Source: Elysia crispata
Lineage: Eukaryota; Mollusca; Gastropoda; Plakobranchidae
DNA length: 64,000 bases
Direction: 5' to 3'
NCBI GenBank assembly: GCA_033675545.1
Contig: JAWDGP010003624.1
Span: forward strand, 1 to 64,000
Shown here: in pieces, positions 12,401 to 24,452 of the stretch
Layout of the letters: each line of letters opens with the position of its first letter
Numbering within the stretch: the stretch's first letter is position 1
Translations under genes and position numbers: made by a program
The notes under the pieces: generated by a model
What the model saw: the letters and a program-made list of their open reading frames with translations, nothing else
Databases searched by the model: none
Told to the model about the DNA's origin: nothing

Positions 12401-13060
12401 AAACAGATTTATATTTCTTTTCCAAATAATTTATTGAAATGTAATGGCTACTTTAGAAATTTGGCTGAACTTGCTGAAAGTTTTAAATGTAACTTGCAGT
12501 GATGTTTAATATGCTGCTTATTTTCTACATTTGTTACAAGGGTGGTATTGTTTCTCCCTTTTTATTTAAATGAATAGGTATAATACTTTGTTATCAATTT
12601 GAATATTATTTAAATTGTCTACATAAAACTTATAGTTATAAGTATTTTTAAAGTGAATTTCTTATTTGATATTATAATATATATGAATTCAGATGGTTAG
12701 GAATTAGCTCAGAATTAAACAGTATTAGTCAGATTATGATTCACAAATTATGTTTGGTGATTACTTTTTTGTAATCTTTATCCTTCAACCAAGTCTTGCT
12801 CGATTAGAATTATTCTGGTTAAGATTGAAAGAAATTTGTACAATAAGTGAAGATTTATATTGAAGTACATTGGTCTTCTACATATTGCCTACAAGCCTAT
12901 TTAACTATGCAAATAATTATTGGTTTAATTAAGACTTTTCCCTATTACAGTTATGTTGATTGTCTTTATACTGACATTTTTCTTGGATACATAGATGCTT
13001 GTTAAAGGCATAGTTGTAATGCTGAAAACTGTAAATAAAACATGCATCTATTCTAAACTG
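9421..13060. other. Long AT-rich non-coding stretch
   Basis: 3.6 kb of very AT-rich unique sequence with no significant open frame on either strand. Its uniform low complexity and an AATAAA near 13,035 would suit a long 3' UTR or intron on the plus strand, but no exon boundary can be shown. Confidence 0.4.
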
Positions 13061-13333
13061 TGTTGGTGTTAATTAATTGCAAGTTTTATTCATGTAATAG
13101 ACCTTTCAAATCGTGAAAAAAACCTGTTCCAGACAAAATGAAATGTACCGTAGTTTACTAATAGGTACCCTAAACCAAAATTTAATATTAAAGATAAATC
13201 ATTAAGTTTAACTCCATTTTATAGAGCTTGGTGAACCAAGAACAAAACTGAAAAAAAAAAAAAAAACTTTGCAAATCCATCAATATTCAAGGAAGTTACG
13301 GATCTTTTAAAATATGCCGATCCACGACCCTTT

Positions 13334-13741
13334 TTGCACGTCACAAAATTAACAAAAAAATGCCGACTTTGGGCATACACAACTCAACAAACATTAGTCT
13401 TCAAGCCACGAACCACACAGTGGTTGTGCGAGATGCAGGGGTCAGATTTCACGAGTCCAGCGCTGAGCCGCTGCATGAAAAACCCGGGTGTAGAGGGTGT
13501 GGGTGGTATGTACAAACGAGCACAGAATATCGCGACGCCCAGCATCCCCTCTGTGTGTATGGTGTGTTGTACTTGTACACTTATACAAACTTCTGTACAC
13601 AGACAGTGTCTAAATTGCATGTTTCTGCCTTTTTCCCCTACACGTAAAGGATTTTATGCTGCCAGACAATCCTCTGGTAGATCTCGGAAAAATGCACTCA
13701 CAGAAAGAGCAGTAGAGATGCAGAAAAAAATCAAATATTAG
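13334..13741 (+). CDS. Possible 135-codon ORF, unrecognised
   Basis: A locally GC-richer island contains an open frame of 135 codons, starting MHVTKLTKKCRLW and ending in a basic stretch (RSRKNALTERAVEMQKKIKY). It overlaps a second plus frame (13,360-13,647) and a minus frame (13,384-13,620). No domain is recognised. It contains several Cys residues (for example a CMVCCTC cluster) but no clear zinc-finger spacing. It could equally be part of an old mobile element or a CpG-richer regulatory segment. Confidence 0.15.
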   Translation: MHVTKLTKKCRLWAYTTQQTLVFKPRTTQWLCEMQGSDFTSPALSRCMKNPGVEGVGGMYKRAQNIATPSIPSVCMVCCTCTLIQTSVHRQCLNCMFLPFSPTRKGFYAARQSSGRSRKNALTERAVEMQKKIKY

Positions 13742-15440
13742 TTTCTGGCTACAGTCATGCTTACATATTTTAATGGAACCTTGAAAAAGTTCATGGTTTT
13801 GAAGACTTGTTCTGCAAGGGAATCTATGAAATATCTTTCAGAAGATCCATCTTAAAATGACAATCTCATGGCAAGGCCTTCTTTCTTTAACATTACTCGG
13901 CGTCTACTGCCATTTGTGTATGTAGACTTCAAATATTTGGCCTTATGACTAATGTAGAGCTTTGTAAGGTAGAACTGAAATATGTAAGAAAAGACTCCCC
14001 GGAACCCCTACCCTTCGCCCCAACAAATCGTGGGTCATAATCAGCGATTTAGGTCATAAATATGTTTACCTTACAGAATAATATACATAAAATACATACA
14101 TTTATTCATTCATGTTAAGAAAACTATTTTAGTATTATGGTATCACAGTATTTCAAGTACCCCCTCCCAACTGTCAATCAAAATTTTAACATAACTATAA
14201 ACATAAGACTACATAATTTAATACATTTTCATCCCTTTATGTTAGTAATTGCAAATCATGCTTACATTGTGTATTGCAATTTTATTCTTAGCAAAAGGGT
14301 AGAAGTTACTAAGGGCAATCTGTTGTCAGTTTGTCGAATATCTCTACTTTTTGCATTTTTTTGAAGAATATCAGATTCAGTGTTTCTTTCATCTTATATT
14401 TACTACAGAGCTTTCATGAGGCCTGATTCCAAGCAATATCATTCAGCGAACAGCATGAAGAGCAGATATTGAGTTTTCAATTTTGTTGGCGATTTGAAAT
14501 GAATAATGTGGACAATAAATGGTTTTATTAACACACATCAATCCCAATGAATGACTGTCAGTTTTGTATGTTAAATGTTACACTCAAAGTGAATTTAAAA
14601 TGAAAATATATTGAACACGAATTGGAAAATAATGCCCTCACCCATATAACAAAAAGGAAACAGTGTTGATGCAGTTGATGATTATTTTAAGTTTTTATTT
14701 CAAATTTTTGATTATCAAAACTTTTTTGATAATTACTAGAGTCACGTTTTGAAATTCTAGTTCAGCACCTAGGATTATATATTCCCTAGATATATAATAC
14801 CGTGCAAATGAGTTTCACACCTGCCTATGGGGAATCAACCATTGCTTTATTTTCATTTAACTTCAATGTGCATTTTGCGCAGCATAACCTTTTGAGCTTA
14901 GTATTTAATTGCATGCCATTACATTGTTTCAAACTCCGAAACTCAATTATTAGTAATTAAAAGTATTATTTGGATCATTTCAAGTTACAAGTTTTATTCC
15001 TATTAATTTTTTCGTTTATTTCTTTGGTATAGCAGATTTCATAAATACATGTATACCCCAGACGTTCTTACAATATGATATTTGCTTCATTTCATGATGG
15101 AATTAAAAATTAAACAAAAGACAACACAAAAACAATCATTGAAAATAGAAATTGGAAAAAATTCTTGTTTAGTTTTTTTTCCCTCAGTGAATGAAGTGTA
15201 CATTATTTATTGGTTATTTAATTGGTGACCATATCACAATACAGAATGATAAAAAATAAATTAGTAGATGGAATTCCAACAATTGAATTCAAATTTGAAA
15301 AGTATAAAATTTCCACAAGCAGTAGATCCTTGATTTAAAAAAAAAAGTTTTGTTAATAACTTTCACATAGTCATCTAGCCGGTGCACAAAATTTTATCAT
15401 AAGTAGAGATTTGAGGTATAAAGTGTAACATTTCTTCATC
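13742..15440. other. Non-coding stretch
   Basis: AT-rich sequence with no convincing coding frame and no recognisable repeat. Confidence 0.45.
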
Positions 15441-15451
15441 ATATGTTACAG

Positions 15452-15565
15452 CCTGGTTGGAGAGGACCAGGCAATGTCTGAAGCTATCACACTGATCTAG
15501 AGAGGGCTGCATACTATAGTTATCTCTCTCAGATGACTGCAAGAAGAGCATTCACACCAGCTATG
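15452..15565 (+). pseudogene. Exon-like 114-bp segment with one stop
   Basis: The segment sits between an acceptor-like TATGTTACAG and a donor-like ATG|GTAAAT. It is exactly 38 codons in phase 0. It reads PGWRGPGNV, one TGA, then SYHTDLERAAYYSYLSQMTA and RRAFTPAM. The composition is protein-like and unlike the flanks, but the in-frame stop suggests a dead exon unless the boundary is elsewhere. The parent protein was not recognised. It lies about 570 bp upstream of a copy of another duplicated exon, so it may belong to the same host gene family. Confidence 0.35.
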
Positions 15566-16130
15566 GTAAATGGATATGTTGTTTATTGTCCAATAGTGAC
15601 TGCAAATTTAACAGTAATAATTTATCTTTCCTGGATTCTAGTTTTGCATTAATTTGTCATCTATATTTTGTAGAGGCAACTTCCATTTCTTCCAAAGCTA
15701 ATTCCTATAGAACCGCACATCATACAGTGGTGAAGTTCACTGAATTTTCATCTGCCAAGATCAGTGTCCAAGACGGTAAAAAAAATAGTTTTAATAAAGT
15801 TATGCATTCAGGCTTAAAAACATTCAAAAATTCCTTATATATTTATTGTAATTAATTTCACCAATATTCATTGCCAAGTTTGTAATGATGAAGCAAACAA
15901 TGTTTAAATAGTTGTTTTGAGTGTGTTATTTCCCAAATTGAATGTTTAAATGTCACTATTATTCTTTAAACATAAATACAGTACAACAAAATGAGATCGA
16001 ACGCGAATCTCATTAAATCACAAATTCCTTGAACTCATCCATTTCCTCCTTCTGATTCTCTCTTTATTCTCCTCTAATTTCTACATTTCATCAAACTAGT
16101 TTGAAGTTATAACAATCTTCGAACAATCAG

Positions 16131-16240
16131 TCATATATTAGAGAAAGAAAATGTTCGTCTCTTAAGAAATTGACAGACCGTGACTTTCATTACAGTCCAA
16201 GCTTAATTTATTTCCACCTTTCACTATGCAGAAACTATTT
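16131..16240 (+). pseudogene. Fragmentary copy of the TDRDFH exon
   Basis: The first roughly 95 bp match 19,097-19,190 at the nucleotide level, including the acceptor context CAATCAG before TCATATATTAG. The shared frame is SYIRERKCSSLKKLTDRDFH then YSPSLIYFHLS. The 3' part diverges and reaches a GTAAGC at 16,241. This is a paralogous piece of the duplicated locus in block A; function unknown. Confidence 0.4.
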
Positions 16241-16902
16241 GTAAGCAAGCAGCCTAGCTTTTTATCCCTAGTTGCTAGGGAGAAAGACACCCCCTCTCCC
16301 ACCCCACCTGATTGTAGCTTACTCCGATGCACCTGACACCAGTTGTCTGTCTGCCCCTGAGCTAGCTCTGCCTGTCGCTAAACTTTCAAAGGAGCCGATA
16401 GTCACCCAGATTTGTTTGTTCCAAGTGTGCAAGGCATGGGTAGTTATAACATATAAATTTGTCTGGACCCACCCCTTGCTTCATCAATCAGTACGTGGGT
16501 TTTTTAAAAAAAAGCTGGCTGGTACAATCTCTTAGTCTTTATTACGGATTAGGATACCTGATGGCTCAAAAGGTAGATTGTTGGACTGACAATAGTGAGA
16601 ATAGTGTATGGCTCTGGGGGATGTGTCTATTATTTTAGTGAAGTTCGTATTTTTTCAATGTAGTTATCTTCCCCACCTTAATTTGAACAGGCAATCATGC
16701 TCGTTTCTTGTAATTCTTGAAAAAATTCCTTCTTTCTTGAAAACATTGTGTTATTTCTTTAATTACTTTTATATGTGAATTTATTTACTGTTTGAATCCT
16801 AACAAAGTAAAATAGTAATAACTAGATACAAGCATCACTCAGATGATAAGCAGCAGACAGGATCAGAGGCTGAGAGAAAGAGGAGAGGCATGGGCAAAAA
16901 CA
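16241..16902. other. Non-coding stretch with moderately GC-rich segment
   Basis: Sequence at about 16,260-16,500 is locally C-rich and holds an 87-codon frame with no recognisable domain. A tRNA-like D-arm and anticodon arm are seen near 16,557-16,600 without a T-arm. Confidence 0.35.
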
Positions 16903-17521
16903 GCAACTATAAGACGTTCCAGAGAGCAGCACGAAAAGGGAGACTGTTGAACCCTCTCAGCAACTCTTAGACGTTCCGGAGAGCAGCAAGAAAAGAGAGA
17001 CTGTTGAACCCTCTCAGCAACTCTTAGACGTTCCGGAGAGCAGCAAGAAAAGGGAGACTGTTGAACCCTCTCAGCAACTCTTAGACGTTCCGGAGAGCAG
17101 CAAGAAAAGGGAGACTGTTGAACCCTCTCAGCAACTCTTAGACGTTCCGGAGAGCAGCAAGAAAAGGGAGACTGTTGAACCCTCTCAGCAACTCTTAGAC
17201 GTTCCGGAGAGCAGCAAGAAAACGGAGACTGTTGAACCCTCTCAGCAACTCTTAGACGTTCCGGAGAGCAGCAAGAAAAGGGAGACTGTTGAACCCTCTC
17301 AGCAACTCTTAGACGTTCCAGAGAGCAGCAAGAAAAGGGAGACTGTTGAACCCTCTCAGCAACTCTTAGACGTTCTGGAGAGCAGCAAGAAAAGGGAGAC
17401 TGTTGAACCCTCTCAGCAACTCTTAGACGTTCTGGAGAGCAGCAAGAAAACGGAGACTGTTGAACCCTCTCAGCAACTCTTAGACGTTCCAGAGAGCAGC
17501 AAGAAAAGCGAGACGGTTTAA
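16903..17521 (+). repeat. 57-bp coding-phase minisatellite, 11 units
   Basis: Eleven units recur with exactly 57-bp spacing (GACGTTC at 16,913, 16,970 and so on to 17,483) and no indels. One plus-strand frame is open from 16,913 to a TAA at 17,519-17,521, 202 codons. It encodes a 19-residue repeat, QQLLDVPESSKKRETVEPS. Differences between units are few: Pro codon third-base changes, Pro to Leu twice, and Arg to Thr in a few units. The frame has no ATG and is preceded by TAA at 16,910, so it would need splicing to be used. A minus-strand frame is open as well, which weakens the coding case. Confidence 0.85.
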
Positions 17522-17944
17522 CCCTCTATGTGTTATTGATGAAAGGATAGAGGAAATCATTTCTCCAAATCTAAACAAACAGAAAAAATTAGAATTGTTT
17601 TAAAAGATGTAAAAATGAATGGGACATGTTCACTGGCTGGGCAAACAATAATGTTATAACCTAAAATAGCCCTGTTATAGGCCTAAAATGAGAAAGAAAA
17701 GAAATGAAATGTAGTGAGTGTCCTTTTCATACATTTTTTTTATATTCAAGGGAAGTAACCTTTAATTTGTATTGTGCTTATAACAACACCTGGTTGCTTT
17801 CTCAGTGTGAAAAACCTCAATAAAGGCATGTACCATAACCTACATTTTATAATGAAACAATTATGAATATATAATCATATTATATGTTTCTTTTATAAAG
17901 ACTTTCTCTTATTTCAAAATAAATTGCCCGGAACTTTAAATGTT
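17522..17944. other. Non-coding stretch
   Basis: AT-rich sequence upstream of duplicated block A; nothing is recognised. Confidence 0.45.
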
Positions 17945-18081
17945 AATATATCGGGTGTGCACTTTATAAACATATCTACACCGTTAAATATCTTAACTCT
18001 GTTTCGAATGTTGGACTAATTTCTTTCATAAGGGTAGGGAGAAAAAAAAAGCATCAAACAAACCAATTACATCATGTAAAA

Positions 18082-18273
18082 GTGGATTATCTTGAACACT
18101 TACACAAGGGACATGAGGTCCTTCCAGACGTAGGGTTTGAATTTTCACAAAGTCTTCAGCGTATAGTACCAAGTTGCATATTCCAAAGTGCACATGTGAT
18201 AAGAAAAACAAGTGGTAAGGAGGATTTATTAAAGAGAAATCTCTTTGATGAAAATTTAGTTAGAAATAGGTAA
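18082..18273 (+). CDS. Exon-like ORF, block A copy (VDYLEH)
   Basis: A 63-codon frame reads MDYLEHLHKGHEVL then PDVGFEFSQSLQRIVPSCIF, and on to KEDLLKRNLFDENLVRNR. Its start and end align with 29,480-29,661 (GYLEHEVL then KEDLVKRNHVDEYLFRK), but the middle reads in a different frame in the two copies because of small indels. A donor-like AGTG|GTAAGG sits at 18,214. The family is not recognised, and the copies may be decaying exons of a duplicated host gene. Confidence 0.3.
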   Translation: MDYLEHLHKGHEVLPDVGFEFSQSLQRIVPSCIFQSAHVIRKTSGKEDLLKRNLFDENLVRNR

Positions 18274-19096
18274 TTGTGATTTGAGAGATTGTTAACAATA
18301 TCTCTTCTCTTTCAACTTTATCTACCGATTGCTTTGATTAACATTTTTCACATGTAGTTTTATCAAAAAAATTTTTTAAGGAATTTAAAATCACCTTTTA
18401 TGATTTGTGAAGTGGACGAAAAAAATGCAGAATTAAAAAAAAAACAACTTAAATTTCAGTGGTTTTTTTTTAAATTTCTACAGCATTTAATAAAACATTA
18501 AATGTGAAAAACTATAAAAAAAAATTTATTTAGATTCTTCTGTGAAGGGTTTTACCATGTAGTCTCAAAATCAGTCTCAACACTAACCTTTTAAAAACCT
18601 TCACTCTTCCATGGCATAACATTAAAAATCATACCCATCCTGAAGTTTTATACACTATTGGAAAGGAATTTCTTTTTTCTGCATATGGTTACACATACAT
18701 GCTTGAACATCTTGCGTTTAGACAATGGATGCATTTAATTTTTTTTTTCATCTTTGTTTTGTTAACATCATACGTTTCTGGATTTTTAAGATAAATTTTC
18801 ACCTTAATTACTCCTTTCAAATAAAATAAATTAACTTTTTATAAAATTTTTTTCAGTCTAGTCATTCAAATATGTCTTATGGATTTGTTTAGAGCATTTA
18901 AGATGCACGTCTGAATAAAATGTAAAAGTCTTCTGGTCTGATTTGGAGAACTTCTGGTTTACCAACAAAAGACAATGTTTTCAGCACAAATTTAATGGTT
19001 TGGTTTCTTAATTTAAAAAAAAAAAGAAACAAGTGCCTTTAAACTCTATTGTTTACATTGTAAAAAATTCGAAGCCACCGAGTCATTTTAAATCAG
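18274..19096. other. Intron-like AT-rich stretch
   Basis: Between two exon-like segments of block A. No open frame; poly-A and poly-T runs only. Confidence 0.4.
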
Positions 19097-19213
19097 TCAT
19101 ATATTAGAGAAAGAAAATGTTTGTCTCTTAAGGAATCGACAGACCGTGACTTCCATCACAATCCAAGCTTGGCTTACCTCCACGTTTCAGTAACTTACTC
19201 TGCATTAGATCTG
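19097..19213 (+). CDS. Candidate exon, 39 codons (TDRDFH)
   Basis: Exactly 117 bp in phase 0 between an acceptor-like TTTAAATCAG and a near-consensus donor CTG|GTAAGT. It reads SYIRERKCLSLKESTDRDFH then HNPSLAYLHVSVTYSALDL without a stop. The 5' two thirds are duplicated at 16,131. The codon-level pattern (TDRDFH kept, several third-base differences) is what a constrained exon would show, but only two copies are available. Block B lacks this segment, apparently lost where the Gypsy fossil sits. The product was not identified. Confidence 0.45.
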
Positions 19214-20340
19214 GTAAGTTGCATGATCAAATGGTTTATTCTAAGTTCTCATATATTTTCCAGTCACTCTGTTGAACTTAAATCATCAAAATCAGGTTTA
19301 CGGCAGCACACATCACTTCAATGGCTCAAAATATTAGGTGCTATATCAGAAACAGCAGATAGTTATCCATGACTCTTTGTATCACTCCCAATGAGAATGT
19401 CAATCTTCCCTGGGGATAAAAATTGTATTCATTTAAAACAAAACAAAAGTGAAGACAAAACCAAACTAGAAAATATGGGGAAATCAATATCTTCTGAAAT
19501 TAACAGCAGATTCTTTTCTTTTAAAGCAAACATCAGTTATTTTTCTTTTACAAGTTGATGAGTTTAGCATTTGCATCATGTGACACTCAATGCCAGCTGT
19601 GCAAAATATTTGATATTTTTTTACCAACATACAAATATATATATATATTTTTTTTTCTTTAAGATTAAAAAAAAAAAACCAGAACTAATCACCGCAAAAT
19701 GTTTTTAATATACCTATTTTCAATTCTTTATCACATGAGATCTTGAAATTTTGTTATTTGAGAAGCTAAAGACTTCTATATCAAGGATCTGCTGGCTTCC
19801 CCTATAGTGGCTGACTCCCCTATGACAGCCCATAAAAGATAGGCTAGAAAAGTGGCAAAGGCTTAGTTCCTGGCAAGTTTTTCTACAGAGCTGCATGCCT
19901 CTATTCATCAGAAAGATGTGATTTCATGAACAAAAAGTAAATCTGTGCAATTTGCCATAATTTCATACTTATTATTTTGATTCTGTTTTTCATTCTTTAG
20001 TAAAATCGAAACATATTGGAAATGTTTTTAATGGCTAAGGATACACCCTATTTGGGTGAATGGTGAGAATTCATGCTCTTTTCTAAATGTAATACAAGTT
20101 TCAGCTACTACAGGGTCTTTGAGATTGCTTCTATTTACTTAAGCAAAACTCTAATCAGAGGATATTGAAAAAGGCAACTATTTTATTAATATTTTTTTTC
20201 TTAAGCTTCAAAATCCCCACAAATAGAAAGTACATATAAACTGAAGGTCCTGTGTCTATTGAGCCTTTTACTGTTACTTTTTTTTGTATTCACAGCCTGA
20301 AAAATAGTCACCTTGATACTCTACATAGAAAAAAAAAGAG
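19214..20340. other. Intron-like stretch with a broken exon-like segment
   Basis: Mostly AT-rich. At about 20,025-20,190 it is homologous to the open frame at 35,450-35,602 in block B but contains an in-frame TGA where B has AGA, so this copy is either non-coding or dead. Confidence 0.4.
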
Positions 20341-20486
20341 CAGCCTTTAACTATAATACAAAACCATTGAATCCTGGTGAACTTCACAGAATCATAAAAT
20401 TCATAAAAGGCTGCGAACCACAGCCTCGCCCTGCCTGGAAGAATTTCAGGCTTTCACCAGTCTGGGCTGAAGCTCTTGCCATCACA
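20341..20486 (+). CDS. Candidate exon, block A copy (KPLNPGELHR)
   Basis: 146 bp between an AG and a strong donor ACA|GTGAGT. The frame is AFNYNTKPLNPGELHRIIKF then IKGCEPQPRPAWKNFRLSPV then WAEALAIT, 48 codons after two phase bases. The block B copy (35,768-35,918) is about 90% identical but 5 bp longer in the middle, which shifts its frame. The mixed charge and Trp-containing composition look like a real protein segment. No family was recognised. Confidence 0.45.
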
Positions 20487-22806
20487 GTGAGTGAAAAAAA
20501 AAACATCTGGAGAATGCAAAAGTCTTTCTTGCAAGAGTAAAATTTTTTTTTTTCATTAACAAACAATGAAATAAGTCTAGGAAAAAATTTCAGACAAACT
20601 ATTGCATTGATGTTTATTGACATATTGATGATTATTTTTCATGAACTGTGCCATAGATTGCACAGAAACAAAACTTCTCTAGACAATAAAAACAATTCTT
20701 TTAAAATTTATTCTTTGTGTAGAGAAGAATAAGAGCTGTACCATCTAAGTGTGCAGTCTTCAACACAGTAACTTGCAAGAACTAGATGCATCTCTATGTG
20801 TACACGTCAAAGCATGCCATATGCTGAACAAGTTCATCTGCCAGAATCTTAGTTGCTACCAGGGCCTTTGTATTTTACGACTCCCAAAAAAAATGCAATT
20901 TGTTTGGTCTGTGCTGTTCAGAAATACCTGAGCATATAAGTTTATTTTTGGATGAGAGCATGTATTGTGGCAAAGGGTCACATTCTGTAACAGGTTATCT
21001 CCATTTTTTTAATTGATAATTATGGGCAAGGAGAGACATAAGATTTTCTAGACTGCCATAACTGAAGTAGGCAGAACAAAAACAATTACATATTGTGTTT
21101 CTGTGCTGCACAGAAAGCTCACGGTTATTACAAAATATTTTCCTCCATAGAGTTGAAGAAAGTAAACACTACTAAAAAGGATATGTCACTAGACAAGAGT
21201 AGAGAGGTTAAAATTTTCTTTCGTCTTTATTTTGTTGAAAACGGGACAGAAGTTAGTAAATTATGACCATTTGAAGTTGACCTAGCAGACTGCAAACAAT
21301 CATTGCTGATTTGAGCCCCCAGCCAGACAATAGCAGTCAAACTGATCTTCATGTCTATCTTTCAATTGTGTTAGATAGACCTGAATCCAAAACTTGATGA
21401 CATGAATGTTGATTTGCGAATCTTTTACATGCAATTAAGATTCACATGATTAGGAAGAATGTGCATAGAAATAGAACAAAGGTCTGGTCCAAAACAAGCA
21501 GAATGTCTTTAGAGTGCAGTGACCCTCAAAAGAATGATGACATCATAGCAGCAGCAGGTACTTAATAAAAATATTCGCCTATTCACTACATATTTTATTC
21601 TACATCATGCAACCATCTTTCATCTAATACACATGATTCAAATAAACCTGTCATTTCCTTTAAATTTCCCAGTGTTGCTTGGTTTTGAGGGAATTCAATA
21701 TTGTTTTACTTTGTATCAGGGAAAACTGATTGCTTAATATGCATGGTGTGGGAAAACTTAAAAGTCCCAAGGCTATGTGTTCAAGTGTGTAGAGAAAAAT
21801 GTAGTTCTTGATGTTTAGAGCAGTTGTACAAATTAGACCCCCAAGACCTAATTTACAAAACAACTTATAAAAGCCAATAGCCTAAAGGAAGTCTGTAGAC
21901 CAAATTTCCTGAAAAAAATGTTTACATTAATTAAATAATTTAATAACAATAGGTTAGGCATATGTAAAGAAGAAAGTATAAAAGTATATTTGAAAGACTT
22001 ATCTGAATATGCAGTGGCCTGTAGAACCTTGGAGACAAAGGTTAGCTTCGCACTTAGTTCTACAATGAAAAGGTGCCATCGAATGCAAATGGAACGATGA
22101 ATAAAAGATCCACTAAATCGCATCTTTGGAAGCCGCGTGCATAATAACTGAGTCCAAGAGCAGCCCTATGAAAGAAAAAGATTAATTGCAACAAAAAAAG
22201 AAAAATCTGACGGATCCTCAAACCTGATAGTTTTGAGGAAAGACGTGTTGGACATTTATTCCCTCTGGGGACAAATTACCCAATTTGAAAATAAGGCTCT
22301 GTTCGAAGTGAAAACGAAACCTAGCGCTAGCGTCTCCTCTCCATATAGACAAACCAAGAACCTCCATATCAGTACCTTGGCGACCCAGTGAACATATATT
22401 TCGAGGGTGGAAGTCTGGTATGGGCCAATATTCAATGAAGAAGTTGAAAAAAACGTCCCTACCTTGAGAAGTTGGTTAGTGTGTATTTACTCGAGCAGTC
22501 AACTGCTTTTGTATAAACAAATTTCATGAAGATTTTTGGGCAGTTGACTTTCTCAAGTCAACTTGGGAGTAGACAGAAGGTGTCCTCCGTGTGGGATCTC
22601 ATCCTCAAAGAAACTTGAAATCATCAAGCAACTGGTTGCTCTAATTCCACCAACAAGCCATGCATTCTAGGAAACACTTCCTGAGAGGAGGGCCAAAGAC
22701 TTGGGAGTAGAGTATGAGAGGCACATTTCTAATTAGTTCTTATAGATTGGTACGTATTTTGCAACCACTGACCAGAGTCATTCTTGTGCAATGATGTGAA
22801 CTGCTT
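20487..22806. other. Non-coding stretch of block A
   Basis: 20,740-21,860 is shared with block B (36,870-37,320 and 40,940-41,610). 21,880-22,790 is absent from B. It has a less AT-rich segment at about 22,200-22,700 in which I recognise no gene. Confidence 0.4.
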
Positions 22807-22986
22807 ACTTTGCGCTGATTTGTTTAGCTATTTTTTTTTTTACTTTTTTTTCTAGTCCTGCTGCTTCACATTAACATATTCTTAGTCCTATGGAAATACT
22901 TTGCGCTGATTTGTTTAGCTATTTTTTTTTTACTTTTTTTTCTAGTCCTGCTGCTTCACATTAACATATTCTTAGTCCTATGGAAA
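22807..22986. repeat. Direct tandem duplication of about 90 bp
   Basis: ACTTTGCGCTGATTTGTTTA through TTAGTCCTATGGAAA occurs twice back to back (22,807-22,896 and 22,898-22,986), differing only in T-run length. This is a very recent duplication. Confidence 0.9.
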
Positions 22987-23816
22987 GATGTAGATAATTT
23001 CAAAAGTCAAAACCCAATGTTTTTTTTTTTTTTTTTTGTTTTAAGAGAAACATTATGGTGTTAAGTCCATTACACAATGCAGCCTTTAATACCACTTATG
23101 TTACGTTTCTCTTTGTTCTTCATTGACTTTTAGAGACTATGTTTCATTATTTGAGTTGATTTGTTAAATCATTAATTAACATAGTATCTCACTATCTGCA
23201 TTATTACTTTATTTATTTCACTAACAGGAAACAAAAAACTTTGTCATTTTTAAGACAAAACACAGTATTTGATAGATGCTGTGTTCTTTACTAAAACGAT
23301 TTGCACGAATCAAACTAGCTCTTTTTTCTAGAAAACATTCACTATTTTAAGAAATGTTTTTAATTGTTTATGTTCAAATGATTGAAAAGTTGAAATACAG
23401 AATAAAAAAACCTTTAATATGACACAAAAACAAGTTTGTACCAGTAAGTATTTGCCAAAGTTATGACATCAAACTGTTTTTTTGCAATTTGTGGGAAAGT
23501 ATGAAAATGTCAGTTGCTGTGTTTTAAATTTAAACTGCAGTATTAAACGTTGATATAAAAAATTATGTTCTAAAGCAGCTTGATACAATCCACCTTCATG
23601 GCTGCGTATTACCTTAGCAGCAGTTCAAACTTCATCAATTTAAAGGTTCTACATGAGACGGGAGAACCATCCTAGAAACGAGGGTACAATAGCTTAAAAT
23701 ATTTTTATTACAAGGTAAGAAGATGAAAGTCATTATGAATTTTCAATTTTTTTCCCACTATGCAGTCTGTGATTTGAGGTTATAACTATGTAAGCAAAAA
23801 CCCGTTGCTTCCAAAG
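22987..23816. other. Non-coding stretch
   Basis: AT-rich. 23,560-23,700 is shared with block B 41,885-42,020 but the possible frames carry stops in both copies. Confidence 0.4.
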
Positions 23817-24325
23817 TCATGGCAGACAGCAGATTTTACTCAGGCAAGACTTCTGTGTTTGAGCAGTGTATAAATTGGGCTGGCTTACTTTCTTGAATCA
23901 AGGCAGACTGCAGATTTTACTTAGGCAAGACTTGTGTGTTTGAGCAGTGTATAAATTAGGCTGGCTTACTTTCTTGAATCAAGGCAGACTGCAGATTTTA
24001 CTGAGGCAAGACTTCTGTGTTTGAGCAGTGTATAAATTGGGCTGGCTTACTTTCTTGAATCAAGGCAGACTGCAGATTTTACTTAGGCAAGACTTGTGTG
24101 TTTGAGCAGTGTATAAATTGGGCTGGCTTACTTTCTTGAATCAAGGCAGACTGCAGATTTTACTTAGGCAAGACTTGTGTGTTTGAGCAGTGTATAAATT
24201 GGGCTGGCTTACTTTCTTGAATCAAGGCAGACTGCAGATTTTACTTAGGCAAGACTTGTGTGTTTAAGCAGTGTATAAATTGGGCTGGCTTACTTTCTTG
24301 AATCAAGGCAGACTACAGATTTTAT
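23817..24325. repeat. 81-bp tandem repeat, about 6 units
   Basis: TCAAGGCAGACTGCAGATTT starts at 23,898, 23,979, 24,060, 24,141, 24,222 and 24,303, exactly 81 bp apart. A first diverged unit begins at about 23,817. Block B (42,130-42,290) keeps only about two diverged units, so the array expanded after the blocks separated. Each unit has stops in all plus-strand frames. Confidence 0.92.
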
Positions 24326-24452
24326 TTAGTCTATGAACTGAGGTTTTATTGATTGGCTTTCACTAAAAGTAAAAGTACCTCTGCAGAAGAAAAAAGCCTT
24401 TAAAAACATTTCAAATTGGCATGGGACACCTCGATTTTTTTAGTTCATTTTT

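Noticed and set aside
16557-16625. tRNA-like sequence (TGGCTCAAAAGGTAGA and a TTGT..ACAA anticodon-like arm)
   Set aside because: No T-arm/B-box GGTTCGA-type sequence and no acceptor stem; at best a worn tRNA-derived SINE head.
22200-22400. Possible LTR end and primer-binding-site-like TGGCGACC
   Set aside because: No matching repeat or pol sequence nearby; the short motif alone is not enough.
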